A stretch of 64,000 nt of DNA. Origin: Kutzneria chonburiensis. GTDB lineage: Bacteria; Actinomycetota; Actinomycetes; Mycobacteriales; Pseudonocardiaceae. Of this stretch, positions 34,658 to 42,906 are shown piece after piece. The translations under genes and the position numbers were made by a program. The stretch lies in NCBI RefSeq assembly GCF_028622115.1, contig NZ_CP097263.1, positions 6,262,001 to 6,326,000 on the forward strand, given 5' to 3'. Numbering within the stretch: the stretch's first letter is position 1; the number at the start of each line of letters is the position of its first letter. Below the pieces are notes generated by a model that had not been told where the DNA came from, did not search any database, and saw only the letters and a list, made by a program, of their open reading frames with translations.

Positions 34658-34870
34658 ATGCGTCTGCTCGTCCTGGTCACCGCCTTCCTCGTCGTGTCGG
34701 CGACGCCCGCCCTCGCTTCCGACGTCCGGCCCGGCTTCGGCGGCTCCTTCAACGGCGCCAGCGGTGTGCTCACCGGCAACAGCACGCTGGCCCCGGCCAA
34801 CGTGCCGGTCCAGCTGCCGGGCCCCGGCATCGCCGTGCTCGGCACCGGCGTTGGCGGATCCGCCGACTGA
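34658..34870 (+). CDS. Small chaplin-like secreted peptide without cysteines
   Basis: The 70-aa product has a signal peptide (LLVLVTAFLVVSATPALA) and a mature part of about 50 residues. GVLTGNSTLAPANVPVQLPG then IAVLGTGVG recalls the chaplin repeat (GVLSGNxxQVPVxxPVxxCGNxxxVxG), but the two Cys and the CGN are missing. Chaplins coat aerial hyphae. An ATG three codons upstream (34649) is also possible. No ribosome site is obvious. Confidence 0.55.
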   Translation: MRLLVLVTAFLVVSATPALASDVRPGFGGSFNGASGVLTGNSTLAPANVPVQLPGPGIAVLGTGVGGSAD

Positions 34871-34930
34871 GGTCGCCCCGGCCGTCACCAGCGCATACGC
34901 TGCCTTCGGCCGACCGGGAGGATTTTCGCC

Positions 34931-35392
34931 ATGACCTATGCCGTCGATTTCACCACCGTCTCGACCGTCGGCCTGGAGTCGTCGCCGGTCGCGGAGGCGC
35001 TGGCCGGCCTGCGGGCGAACGAGGCCCGCTACTTCAAGAACAAGTACGACCACGTCTTCACCACCCTGCCCGCCGCGGAGGCCGGGGCGGTCATCGACTA
35101 CGTGCACGGGATCCTGGCCGACGAACGCGACATCGTCATCGCCTCGCCCGCGCTGGAGGCCACCGAGTTCCAGGTCGAGAACATCCGGATGTCGTACGTG
35201 TTCTACGAGAGCGGCCTGTCGATCAACGTGATGTACACGCTCGATGACGGCGGGAAGCGGGCCGTCGGCTTCAAGCTCTCCGACGGCATGGAGATCCCGG
35301 CGGAGCTGTCCGCGTTCAAGTTCGCCCGGCAGAAGTCCAAGCTGGCCGGCACCATCCGCGGTTCGTACTTCGTGCTCAAGAAGGAGCACTGA
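34931..35392 (+). CDS. Hypothetical protein upstream of a methyltransferase
   Basis: This 153-aa cytosolic protein has a GGGAGGA ribosome site. No motif is recognised; it has mixed strands and helices and a basic C-terminal end (FKFARQKSKLAGTIRG). Its stop overlaps the methyltransferase ATG (TGATG), so the two are cotranslated and may act together. Confidence 0.72.
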   Translation: MTYAVDFTTVSTVGLESSPVAEALAGLRANEARYFKNKYDHVFTTLPAAEAGAVIDYVHGILADERDIVIASPALEATEFQVENIRMSYVFYESGLSINVMYTLDDGGKRAVGFKLSDGMEIPAELSAFKFARQKSKLAGTIRGSYFVLKKEH

Positions 35393-36219
35393 TGGACGTC
35401 CTGGACGGTCAGCGCGCCGCGTGGGCCGGGCTCGCCGCCAGCTGGGAGAAGTGGGACGCGCTGATCATGGATCAGCTGGCCCCGGTCGGCGCCGCCATCA
35501 TCGACGGCCTCGACATCGCCGCTGACCAGCACCATCTCGACATCGCTGCCGGCACCGGCGAGCCCGGCTTGAGCATCGCCAAGCTGGCTCCTGAGGGCCG
35601 CGTCGTGCTCACCGACCTCTCGCCCGAGATGCTCTCCGTCGCCTCTCGCCGTGCCCAGGCTGCCGGCGTCAGCGTCGAGACCGTCGTGTGCAGCGCCGAC
35701 GACCTCCCTTTCCCCGACGCGTCCTTCGACAGCGTCTCCGTGCGCTTCGGCTACATGTTCTTCCCCGACTTGGCCAAGGCCACCGCCGAGTTCGTCCGCG
35801 TGCTCCGCCCCGGCGGCCGCCTCTGCGCTTCGGTCTGGGTCGACCCGTCGGCCAACCCGTGGACCTCCGTCGCCATGGAGGCCATCGCCACCTCGGTCGC
35901 CTTGCCCACTCCGGCCCCCGACGCCCCCAGCATGTACCGCTGCGCCGCCCCCGGTTCCGTCAGCCGCCTCTACGACGCCGCCGGCCTCCGCGCCATCTCC
36001 GAGTGGGACGTCCCCGTCGCCCTCGTGACCACGTCAGCCGACCAGTACTGGACCATGATCAGCGAGCACGTCTCGCTGGCCGCCGCCGCCCTCCAACAGG
36101 CCTCCCCGTCGGCGCGGGACCACATCCGTTCCCACGTGCTCGCCGCCATCAGCGCCTTCGAACACGAGGGCACCATTCGCGTCCCCGGCCTGGCCCGCTG
36201 CATCCTCGGCACGAAGTAA
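35392..36219 (+). CDS. Class I SAM-dependent methyltransferase (UbiE-like)
   Basis: The 275-aa protein has motif I LDIAAGTGEPGLSIA, motif II SADDLPFPDASFDSV and motif III VLRPGGRLCASVW. This set fits methyltransferases that act on quinones or small natural products. It is coupled by a one-base overlap to the preceding hypothetical gene. The substrate is unknown. Confidence 0.85.
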   Translation: MDVLDGQRAAWAGLAASWEKWDALIMDQLAPVGAAIIDGLDIAADQHHLDIAAGTGEPGLSIAKLAPEGRVVLTDLSPEMLSVASRRAQAAGVSVETVVCSADDLPFPDASFDSVSVRFGYMFFPDLAKATAEFVRVLRPGGRLCASVWVDPSANPWTSVAMEAIATSVALPTPAPDAPSMYRCAAPGSVSRLYDAAGLRAISEWDVPVALVTTSADQYWTMISEHVSLAAAALQQASPSARDHIRSHVLAAISAFEHEGTIRVPGLARCILGTK

Positions 36220-36254
36220 GTGCCCGCGCCCCCGGATTGACGCCACCCCTACTA

Positions 36255-36268
36255 TGTAAACGTTTCCA
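36255..36268. promoter_or_regulatory. LacI-family operator before the GH105-like gene
   Basis: TGTAAACGTTTCCA contains the AAACGTTT core of LacI/GalR operators. It lies 36 bp before the GTG at 36304, where a sugar-responsive repressor would act. No LacI gene is in the window. Confidence 0.6.
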
Positions 36269-36303
36269 GCCCTGCCGCCGCGCCGACACTCCTGGAGGTT
36301 GTG

Positions 36304-37389
36304 GTGGCATCACGTGCCCGGTGGTCGCTGGCGATCGCCTGTTCCCTGGCGGCCGGAGCCTTGCTCCCGTCCGCGGCCGCGGCCGCGCCGACCGCCTGTT
36401 CCGAGGAGGCGCCCATCCGGGCGGCCGCCGACCACTGGATCGCCGGCAACGCCAAGCCCGCCGACGCCACGTGGTTCAACTCCCTGTTCATCAAGGGCGA
36501 CATCGAGGCGTACAAGCTGACCGGCGACGCCAAGTACCTCAACTACGCCACCGCGTGGGCCGCGCACAACAAGTGGAAGCTGCCCACCGGCACCCCCAAT
36601 CTCGACGGCCCCGAGGCCTCGCAGGAGTACATCGACCTCTACCAGCTCGACGCCAAGCACCCGGCTTCGGACATCGCCGACGCCAAGGCCTATGTCGACC
36701 GGGAGACCAAGAAGGTCGAGGGCGGCAGCTCCTCCGACATGAGCTACGTCGACGCGGTCCGCCTCGGCGCCCTCTCGGCGTTCGCCTACTTCGGCGGCAC
36801 CGCCAACATCGACGCCATGGCCAAGCTGTTCGCCTATCCCGAAAGCCACATCTACGACAAGAAGAACGCCCTGTGGTGGCGGGATTCCCGGTGGGTCGGC
36901 ACCACGCAGCACTGGTCCCGCGGCAACGGCTGGATCGTCCTGTCCCTCACCGACACCATCGCCAACCTGCCCGCCGGCGACACGCACCGGGCCCACTACA
37001 TCAGCCTGCTGCAGGACATGTTCGCCAAGCTGAAGGCAACGCAGCAGTCCGGCGGCTACTGGACCGCCGACGTCGACCATCCGTCCGCCTACCCGGCACC
37101 GGAATCCAGCGGCACGTCGCTGTACACCTACGGCCTGGCCAAGGGCATCCAGGCCGGCTACCTCGACTCGGCCACCTATCTGCCGGTCGTGCAGAAGGCT
37201 TGGGGTTGGCTGAAGTCCACCGCCCTGCGTTCCAACGGCGTCGTCGGTTACGTGCAGGGGCCGTCTTCGCACCCGTCGCAGTACCAGCCGATCAGCCCCA
37301 CCGCCACGAGCAACTACGGCACCGGCATGTTCATCATGGCCGGCGTCGAGGCCGCCAAGCTCACTCCCGGCTGCACGGCCAAGTTCTGA
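36304..37389 (+). CDS. Secreted GH88/GH105-like unsaturated glycuronyl hydrolase
   Basis: The protein is about 361 aa with a signal peptide ending AAAAA. The (alpha/alpha)6-barrel motifs DMSYVDAVRLGALSAFAYFG and WSRGNGWIVLSLTDT are those of YteR/RhiN-type enzymes, which remove unsaturated sugars from rhamnogalacturonan fragments. GTG 36304 is favoured over 36301 because GGAGG is 5 nt away. A LacI-type operator precedes it, so expression is probably sugar-induced. It is followed by a strong terminator. Confidence 0.82.
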   Translation: MASRARWSLAIACSLAAGALLPSAAAAAPTACSEEAPIRAAADHWIAGNAKPADATWFNSLFIKGDIEAYKLTGDAKYLNYATAWAAHNKWKLPTGTPNLDGPEASQEYIDLYQLDAKHPASDIADAKAYVDRETKKVEGGSSSDMSYVDAVRLGALSAFAYFGGTANIDAMAKLFAYPESHIYDKKNALWWRDSRWVGTTQHWSRGNGWIVLSLTDTIANLPAGDTHRAHYISLLQDMFAKLKATQQSGGYWTADVDHPSAYPAPESSGTSLYTYGLAKGIQAGYLDSATYLPVVQKAWGWLKSTALRSNGVVGYVQGPSSHPSQYQPISPTATSNYGTGMFIMAGVEAAKLTPGCTAKF

Positions 37390-37393
37390 GTCG

Positions 37394-37426
37394 ACGGTCC
37401 GGCCAGGGCACCCCTGGCCGGACCGT
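37394..37426. terminator. Bidirectional terminator
   Basis: Perfect 15-bp arms (ACGGTCCGGCCAGGG and its complement) flank a 3-nt loop. It lies between the convergent GH105-like and sirtuin genes. Confidence 0.9.
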
Positions 37427-37429
37427 TCG

Positions 37430-38116
37430 CTAGGCCAATTCCGCGCAGAGCCGGGGCACCGCGGTGCCGATCGGCTCCGTGATCTTCTCCGCCGCCTGGT
37501 CGTCGTACGGCGTCGGGTCGCGGTTCACGATCACCAGCCGGGCCCCCGCCCGCACCGCCACCGCGCATAACGCCGCCGCCGGCTCGACCTGGAGCGAGCT
37601 GCCGATCGCCAGGAACACCTCGCTCACCGCCGCGATGTTCCTGGCCTGCGCCAGCACATCCGCGTCCAGGTGCTCACCGAACAGCGTCACGCCCAGCTTC
37701 AGGACACCTCGACACTGCTGGCACGTCTTGTCCCCGCCGAGGATTTCCTTTGTGGCGTACGTGGTTCCGCACCCCATGCACACCGTCTTGTGCATGCTTC
37801 CGTGCAGCTCCAGCACCTTCCGCTCCGGCGTGCCGGCCTTCTGGTGCAGTCCGTCCACGTTCTGCGTCAGCACCCGGACGTTCGGCAGCTTCGCCAGCGC
37901 CCGGTGCGCCCCGTTCGGCTCCGCCGTCCAGGCCGGATGCCGCTCGTACCGCCGCCAGAACTTCTCGCGCGTCTCCTCGTCGCGTGCGAAGGTCTCGTAC
38001 GTGAACAGCTCCTGCGCCTTCGGGTCTTTCGTCCATTCCCCTTGCGGGCCACGGTAATCCGGAATCCCCGAGTCCGTCGAGATCCCCGCTCCCGTCAACA
38101 CCGCGATCCTGGTCAT
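37430..38116 (-). CDS. NAD-dependent protein deacylase (sirtuin)
   Basis: The 228-aa protein shows all sirtuin motifs: GAGISTDSGIPDYRG, TQNVDGLHQKAG, LHGS with catalytic His, a zinc site of two CxxC pairs (CMGC and CQQC) and AIGSSLQVEPAA. It removes acyl groups from lysine using NAD+. It is of the CobB class III-like size. It is transcribed from just past the deaminase gene and could share its transcript. Confidence 0.95.
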   Translation of the reverse strand: MTRIAVLTGAGISTDSGIPDYRGPQGEWTKDPKAQELFTYETFARDEETREKFWRRYERHPAWTAEPNGAHRALAKLPNVRVLTQNVDGLHQKAGTPERKVLELHGSMHKTVCMGCGTTYATKEILGGDKTCQQCRGVLKLGVTLFGEHLDADVLAQARNIAAVSEVFLAIGSSLQVEPAAALCAVAVRAGARLVIVNRDPTPYDDQAAEKITEPIGTAVPRLCAELA

Positions 38117-38125
38117 GCCTCGAGT

Positions 38126-38605
38126 CTATGGTTGGGCCACAAGCGTTTTTGCCCACGTGCGCAGCGGGGTGTCGGGCGCCAGCCCGCAGTACCTCCCGAA
38201 CTGCGCTCGGACTTCGTCCGCCCGGATGCCCCCGTGCATCTCCGGCGCCCGATACCACCCCATGCCCGGCCCCGGCTGCCACACCCTCGCAATGCCCGCC
38301 GCCCCGTCCCCCGGCGAGTTCAGGCCGTAGTAGATCTCCTTGACCCCCAACGACATCGCCGCCCCCAGGCACATCAGGCACGGCTCCAGGTTCACCGCCA
38401 GCCTCAGCCGTTGGTACCCCTTGCCGTCCACTTCCAGCATCGCCAGCAGATCCGCGTGCTTCAGCCGGCCCCCACTGTCCTTCGTGTACGCCTTGGCCAC
38501 GATCTCGTCGCCCGACGCCACCACCGCCCCGATCGGCAGTCCCCCTTGCGTCATCCCCTCTTCCGCGGCTTCCATCGCCGCTGCGACCAGTTCGTCCGGC
38601 GTCAT
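38126..38605 (-). CDS. Nucleoside/cytidine deaminase-fold protein with HAD in place of HAE
   Basis: This 159-aa protein has the deaminase zinc motifs, but the first reads KHADLLAM, with Asp where Glu normally shuttles the proton (HAE). The second, NLEPCLMCLGA (PCxxC), is intact. The size and the GLPIGAVV start fit guanine/cytosine or tRNA-type deaminases. The ATG overlaps the membrane-protein stop (ATGA). Activity is uncertain because of the Asp. Confidence 0.8.
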   Translation of the reverse strand: MTPDELVAAAMEAAEEGMTQGGLPIGAVVASGDEIVAKAYTKDSGGRLKHADLLAMLEVDGKGYQRLRLAVNLEPCLMCLGAAMSLGVKEIYYGLNSPGDGAAGIARVWQPGPGMGWYRAPEMHGGIRADEVRAQFGRYCGLAPDTPLRTWAKTLVAQP

Positions 38606-39189
38606 GCCGTTGCCAGCTCCGTTTCTCGCACCATCTTCCAGGCCAGGAACGCGAAGGGCACCAGCAGCAGCAGATCTACCCCGCTCGCCAGCCACTCCAC
38701 CCTCGTGATCAGCGCCGCTGGGAAGGCCAGTCCTCCCAGGCACACCAGCGTTCCCACCCACTTCGGCACCCCTCTTGCCAGCAGCAGGCCCACCCCCGTC
38801 AGCACCAGCGCCGCCGGAAACATCGGTCCCGCTCCCCAGAACGCCACGTCCGCCGCGAACGGATGCTCCCCCAGCACCTCGATCGCCTTCCCGTGCGACA
38901 TTCCCAGCGCTTCTTCGTATATCGCCTGCACCCCGAACGCCGTGCCGCCCACCACTCCCAGCACCGTCACCAGCGTCGCCACCGCCCCGTACACCGGCAG
39001 CTTCCTCGATATCCCCGCCAGCACCTTCACCAGGCCGTACGCCCACACCCCCGTCGCCAGCACCACCAGCGCCCCGCCCGTCGCCCCTTGACCGCTCCCC
39101 TCCCAGAACGCCGTCGACGCCCCCATCAGCGCCGGTCCCGCCACCAGGCATGCCCCCGCCATCACCCGGCCGATCCCGTTCCCCTCCAT
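38602..39189 (-). CDS. Integral membrane protein
   Basis: This 195-aa protein has about six hydrophobic helices and no recognised motif. Its stop overlaps the start of the deaminase gene (ATGA), so the two are coupled. The short soluble loop between helices 3 and 4 (IYEEALGMSHGKAIEVLGE) may carry the function. No family is recognised. Confidence 0.72.
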   Translation of the reverse strand: MEGNGIGRVMAGACLVAGPALMGASTAFWEGSGQGATGGALVVLATGVWAYGLVKVLAGISRKLPVYGAVATLVTVLGVVGGTAFGVQAIYEEALGMSHGKAIEVLGEHPFAADVAFWGAGPMFPAALVLTGVGLLLARGVPKWVGTLVCLGGLAFPAALITRVEWLASGVDLLLLVPFAFLAWKMVRETELATA

Positions 39190-39242
39190 GGCTTTCAGCC
39201 TTCACTCAGCGGCCGCGCCCCACATCAGGGTTCCCCCTGACC

Positions 39243-39680
39243 TCACCCCAGGAGCGCCCCCATGTCCTCCGCCAGCCTCCGCATCTCTTCCCCTGCTTGG
39301 ATCCCCCGCACCGTCACCTCAGCCCGCCAGTCGATGAACATCGACCGCGGCGACAGCGCCCAGGTCATGTCCACGTACCCCCAGGTCTTGAACACCGCCT
39401 TGATCGTCAGGTCCCGGCTGAGGCTCTGCCACGTCTTCTCCCCACTCCACCCTTCGTAGCTCTCCGCCACCTCAGCCACGAACTTGTCCGGGCCCTCGTT
39501 GTGCAGCACCACCTTGTGCAGCCTCGCCGTCATCTCCCCCGCCCCCATCTCGATGCAGAAGGCCGACAACGGATACAGCGACTCATCCACCACCCGGTTC
39601 CACACCCTCACCCACCCCTCCGGCCCTCCCACCCGCACCGCCGCCTCGTCGTCCTCCACCGCCACACACTCGTGTTCCAC
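39243..39680 (-). CDS. Hypothetical protein
   Basis: This 145-aa protein starts at GTG 39680; the longer frame upstream has the composition of non-coding sequence. It has strand-rich sequence with WVRVWNRVVDESLYPLSAFC and DMTWALSPRSMFIDWRAEV. No family is recognised. It is upstream of, and in the same direction as, the membrane-deaminase-sirtuin group. Confidence 0.62.
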   Translation of the reverse strand: MEHECVAVEDDEAAVRVGGPEGWVRVWNRVVDESLYPLSAFCIEMGAGEMTARLHKVVLHNEGPDKFVAEVAESYEGWSGEKTWQSLSRDLTIKAVFKTWGYVDMTWALSPRSMFIDWRAEVTVRGIQAGEEMRRLAEDMGALLG

Positions 39681-39726
39681 GCGCGCAGGGTAGGCAGCAC
39701 GAGGTCGCCGCCGCGTCTGATTTCCC

Positions 39727-39885
39727 CTACCCGTCGTCCGACCACCAGATGCCCCAGACCGACTGACCATCCTTGCCCGGCTGATGCTCCGTGACCCCTG
39801 ACGACCGCCCCGTCTCACGGCGCAGCGCCTCGCCCGTCTCCCGGAGCCACTGAACCCGTTCGTCGTCGCTAAGACCATCGGGCAT
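39727..39885 (-). CDS. Possible small hypothetical protein
   Basis: A 52-aa frame from ATG 39885 begins MPDGLSDDERVQWLRETGEA and ends in WGIWWSDDG. It is polar and helical. A longer start at 39960 exists. No ribosome site or family supports it strongly. Confidence 0.35.
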   Translation of the reverse strand: MPDGLSDDERVQWLRETGEALRRETGRSSGVTEHQPGKDGQSVWGIWWSDDG

Positions 39886-40024
39886 GTTCAGATCGACCAC
39901 GGAGCCGACGGTAGCGACTACCCCTGACAAATTCGGTCCGCCGCGGGCCGGGGCGACCATCAGGTCGACTGCGGTCTGTCACATGCTCCGCTCGCCCGCG
40001 GCCCTGCCCCGGCATCCCCGTTGC

Positions 40025-41398
40025 TCAGCACTCGATGACGTTGACCGCGAGGCCGCCGCGGGCCGTCTCCTTGTACTTGTCCTTCATGTCACGGCCGGTG
40101 TCGCGCATGGTCTTGATGACCTTGTCGAGGGAGACGAAGTGGGCGCCGTCGCCGCGCAAGGCCATGCGGGCGGCGGTGATGGCCTTGATGGAGGCGAGGG
40201 CGTTGCGCTCGATGCACGGGATCTGCACGAGGCCGCCGATGGGGTCGCAGGTGAGCCCGAGGTTGTGCTCCATGGCGATCTCGGCGGCGTTCTCGACCTG
40301 CTCGGGAGTGCCGCCGAGCACCTCGGCGAGACCGGCGGCGGCCATGGAGCAGGCGGAGCCGACCTCGCCCTGGCAACCGACCTCGGCGCCGGAGATGGAG
40401 GCGTTCTCCTTGAACAAGACGCCGATGGCGCCGGCGGTGAGGAGGAAACGCACGACGCCGTCGTCGGAAGCGCCGGGGACGAAGCGGGAGTAGTAGTGCA
40501 GCACGGCGGGGACGATGCCGGCGGCGCCGTTGGTGGGGGCGGTGACGACGCGACCGCCGGCGGCGTTCTCCTCGTTGACGGCGAGGGCGAAGAGGGTGAC
40601 CCAATCCATGACCCGAAGGGGATCGGTGGCGAAGTGCTCGGCGGCGAGGGTCCGGCGAAGGTCAGCGGCCCGGCGACGGACCTTGAGACCGCCGGGCAGG
40701 GTGCCCTCGACGGTGCAGCCCCGCTCGACGCACTCCTGCATGACGTGCCAGATGTGCAGCAGACCCGAGCGAACCTCGGCCTCGGAACGCCAGGACTGCT
40801 CGTTCGACAGCATGACATCGCTGATGGAGAGCCCGGATTCCCTTGTACGGGCGAGGAGTTCGTCGCCCGAAAGGAAAGGATGGGGCAACGGGGTGGAGTC
40901 CTGCTTGATCCGGTCGGTCCCGGTGGCGGTCTCGTCGACGATGAAGCCGCCGCCCACCGAGTAGTAGACGGCGGAGTCGAGCGAAGCACCGTCGGCATCA
41001 ACAGCGGCGAAGCTCATGCCGTTGGGGTGCAAGGGAAGCTGCTTGCGACGGTGCATGACGAGGTCGGTGTCCTCGACGAACTCGATCTCCCGGGAACCAC
41101 CCAACACCAGCCGGGACGACGCGCGGATGCCGGCCACGCGGTCGTCGGCGTCGGTGGGGTCGCAGAGCTCGGGCTGGGAACCCTCAAGACCGAGCATGAC
41201 GGCCTTGGGGCTGCCGTGACCATGACCCGTCGCGCCGAGGGAGCCGAAGAGCTCGACGTGCACCCGGGCGACCGAGTCGAACACCCCACCGGCCCGGAGG
41301 CGGGAGACGAACATCGAGGCGGCGCGCATCGGCCCGACGGTGTGCGAGCTCGAGGGACCGATCCCCACCGAGAAGAGATCGAAAACGCTGATGGCCAT
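40025..41398 (-). CDS. sdaA: L-serine ammonia-lyase (iron-sulfur type)
   Basis: The 457-aa single-chain enzyme has the N-terminal [19 protein letters not shown] and the C-terminal catalytic part with [14 protein letters not shown] and [16 protein letters not shown], whose cysteines bind the 4Fe-4S cluster. It converts L-serine to pyruvate and ammonia. The ATG is at 41398; upstream in-frame codons fall inside the glycine riboswitch and are rejected. Glycine control fits serine-glycine balance. Confidence 0.95.
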   Translation of the reverse strand: MAISVFDLFSVGIGPSSSHTVGPMRAASMFVSRLRAGGVFDSVARVHVELFGSLGATGHGHGSPKAVMLGLEGSQPELCDPTDADDRVAGIRASSRLVLGGSREIEFVEDTDLVMHRRKQLPLHPNGMSFAAVDADGASLDSAVYYSVGGGFIVDETATGTDRIKQDSTPLPHPFLSGDELLARTRESGLSISDVMLSNEQSWRSEAEVRSGLLHIWHVMQECVERGCTVEGTLPGGLKVRRRAADLRRTLAAEHFATDPLRVMDWVTLFALAVNEENAAGGRVVTAPTNGAAGIVPAVLHYYSRFVPGASDDGVVRFLLTAGAIGVLFKENASISGAEVGCQGEVGSACSMAAAGLAEVLGGTPEQVENAAEIAMEHNLGLTCDPIGGLVQIPCIERNALASIKAITAARMALRGDGAHFVSLDKVIKTMRDTGRDMKDKYKETARGGLAVNVIEC

Positions 41399-41434
41399 CA
41401 CGGACTCCAGGGCATGGGAGAAGCAGGCGGAAGG

Positions 41435-41623
41435 CTCCCCCTCTGTCATGGGACCTGAGAGCTTCGCCGTCACGACCGCGACGGCTTGCACCGTGGGTGG
41501 CATGCACGACCGCGCACGCTGCTTTCCAGAGTTGCCTCGCCCGGCCGGTCTGGTTGCCTGAGAGTGTGCGGGGAGGCTTGCTCCTTCGGCGCCCCGAGAA
41601 ATCCGAGGGCTCTCCCGACCGGG
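41435..41623 (-). ncRNA. Tandem glycine riboswitch upstream of sdaA
   Basis: On the minus strand aptamer 1 (about 41622-41524) has GGGAGAG, GCGCCGAAGGAGCAA, CACTCTCAGGCAA and ACTCTGGA, the conserved glycine-aptamer strings in order. Aptamer 2 (about 41520-41435) has GGTGCAAG, GGCGAAGCTCTCAGGT and ACAGAGG. The tandem layout ends about 37 nt before the sdaA ATG, so it probably controls translation or termination in response to glycine. Confidence 0.9.
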
Positions 41624-41693
41624 CTGTGTGCCGAAGGCACGCGGCCTGTGTGGAATTGTTGGCTCTCACTGTAAACGAACCGGGGAGCGGCTG

Positions 41694-42866
41694 ATGAGGT
41701 TCGGGGCGAACTACACGCCGAGCAAGCACTGGTGGCACACCTGGCTGGACTTCGAGCCGGACTCGATCCGCCGCGACCTGGACCAGCTGGCCGGCCTCGG
41801 CCTCGACCACGTGCGGATCTTCCCGATCTGGTCGGTCTTCCAGCCCAACCGCGGCGTGGTCCGGGAGAAGGCGGTGGAGCAGCTGCTGGACATGGTCCGG
41901 CTCGCCGCCGACGCGGGCCTGGACGTCACGGTGGACGGCATCCAGGGCCACCTGTCGAGCTTCGACTTCTACCCCTCCTGGACCCAGACCTGGCACCACC
42001 GCAACGTCTTCACCGATCCCGACGTACTCGAGGGCCAGGCGCTGCTGCTGCGCACGCTGGCGACGGCGCTGCGCCCGGAGCCGAACTTCCTGGGCATGAC
42101 GCTGGGCAACGAGATGAACAATCTCGTGGCCCACAACCCGTGCACGCCGGCCGAGGTGGATTTCTGGCTGGACCAGCTGCTGGCCACGGTCGACGAGGCC
42201 GACCCGGACCATCCGCACTGCCATTCGGCCTTCGACGACGCCTGGTACGTCGATGATCACCCGTTCACCCCGCTGGCCAGCGCGACCAAGGGCGCCATGA
42301 CCACGGTCCACCCCTGGGTGTTCACGCTGAACGCGGCCCGTCGTTACGGTCCGCAGTCGACGGAGATCCATCACCTGGCCGAGTACGGCACCGAGCTGGC
42401 CCGTGCCTACGGCACGCCCGACCGGGTGATCTGGGTGCAGGAGGTGGGCGCGCCGGCCCCGCACATCCCGGTGGAGCACGCCGTGGAGTACGCGGAGCAA
42501 ACGATTGGCAACGTCGCTACCTGCAAGAACGTCTGGGGCCTCACCTGGTGGTGCTCGCACGACGTGAACCGCAGGTTCATCGACTACCCGGAGCTGGAGT
42601 ACGGCCTGGGCCTGTTCGACGCGGACGGCAACGCGAAGCCGCTGGCCAAGGCCGTGGCCAACGCCGTGCACGCAGAGTTGCCGAAGCCGGTGGAGCGCAC
42701 GACGGCGCTGTTCTTCGACGGCAAGCGGAGCTCCTCGGGCCCGGGCGGGGCGTTCTTCGAGGCCTGGATGCGGCACGCCAAGGAGGGCCGACGGCTGGCG
42801 GTGGTGATGGAGACGACACCGGAGTATCTGAGCGCCCGGGGCATCACCGAGGTCCTGACGGTCTGA
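41694..42866 (+). CDS. GH5-like (cellulase-fold) glycoside hydrolase
   Basis: This 390-aa protein starts at ATG 41694 (GGGGAGCGG upstream). It has no signal peptide. Motifs fit clan GH-A TIM-barrel enzymes: FGANYTPSKHWW, the acid/base Glu in GMTLGNEMNN and the nucleophile Glu in VIWVQEVGAP. The likely site of action is the cytoplasm, on a small glycoside. Substrate unknown. It is divergent from the sdaA riboswitch. Confidence 0.82.
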   Translation: MRFGANYTPSKHWWHTWLDFEPDSIRRDLDQLAGLGLDHVRIFPIWSVFQPNRGVVREKAVEQLLDMVRLAADAGLDVTVDGIQGHLSSFDFYPSWTQTWHHRNVFTDPDVLEGQALLLRTLATALRPEPNFLGMTLGNEMNNLVAHNPCTPAEVDFWLDQLLATVDEADPDHPHCHSAFDDAWYVDDHPFTPLASATKGAMTTVHPWVFTLNAARRYGPQSTEIHHLAEYGTELARAYGTPDRVIWVQEVGAPAPHIPVEHAVEYAEQTIGNVATCKNVWGLTWWCSHDVNRRFIDYPELEYGLGLFDADGNAKPLAKAVANAVHAELPKPVERTTALFFDGKRSSSGPGGAFFEAWMRHAKEGRRLAVVMETTPEYLSARGITEVLTV

Positions 42867-42906
42867 GCGCGGTTGCCGATGGCGGCCCCGGTGAGACGAT
42901 GGCGCG

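Noticed and set aside
32828-34870. A 680-codon open frame on the plus strand
   Set aside because: It lies opposite the GH95-like gene; its sequence is the low-complexity Gly/Arg/Val type produced by high-GC antisense frames. Only its last 70 codons, past the GH95 gene, are a plausible gene.
39961-40024. Possible extra gene between the hypothetical genes and sdaA
   Set aside because: The gap is too short and has no ribosome site.
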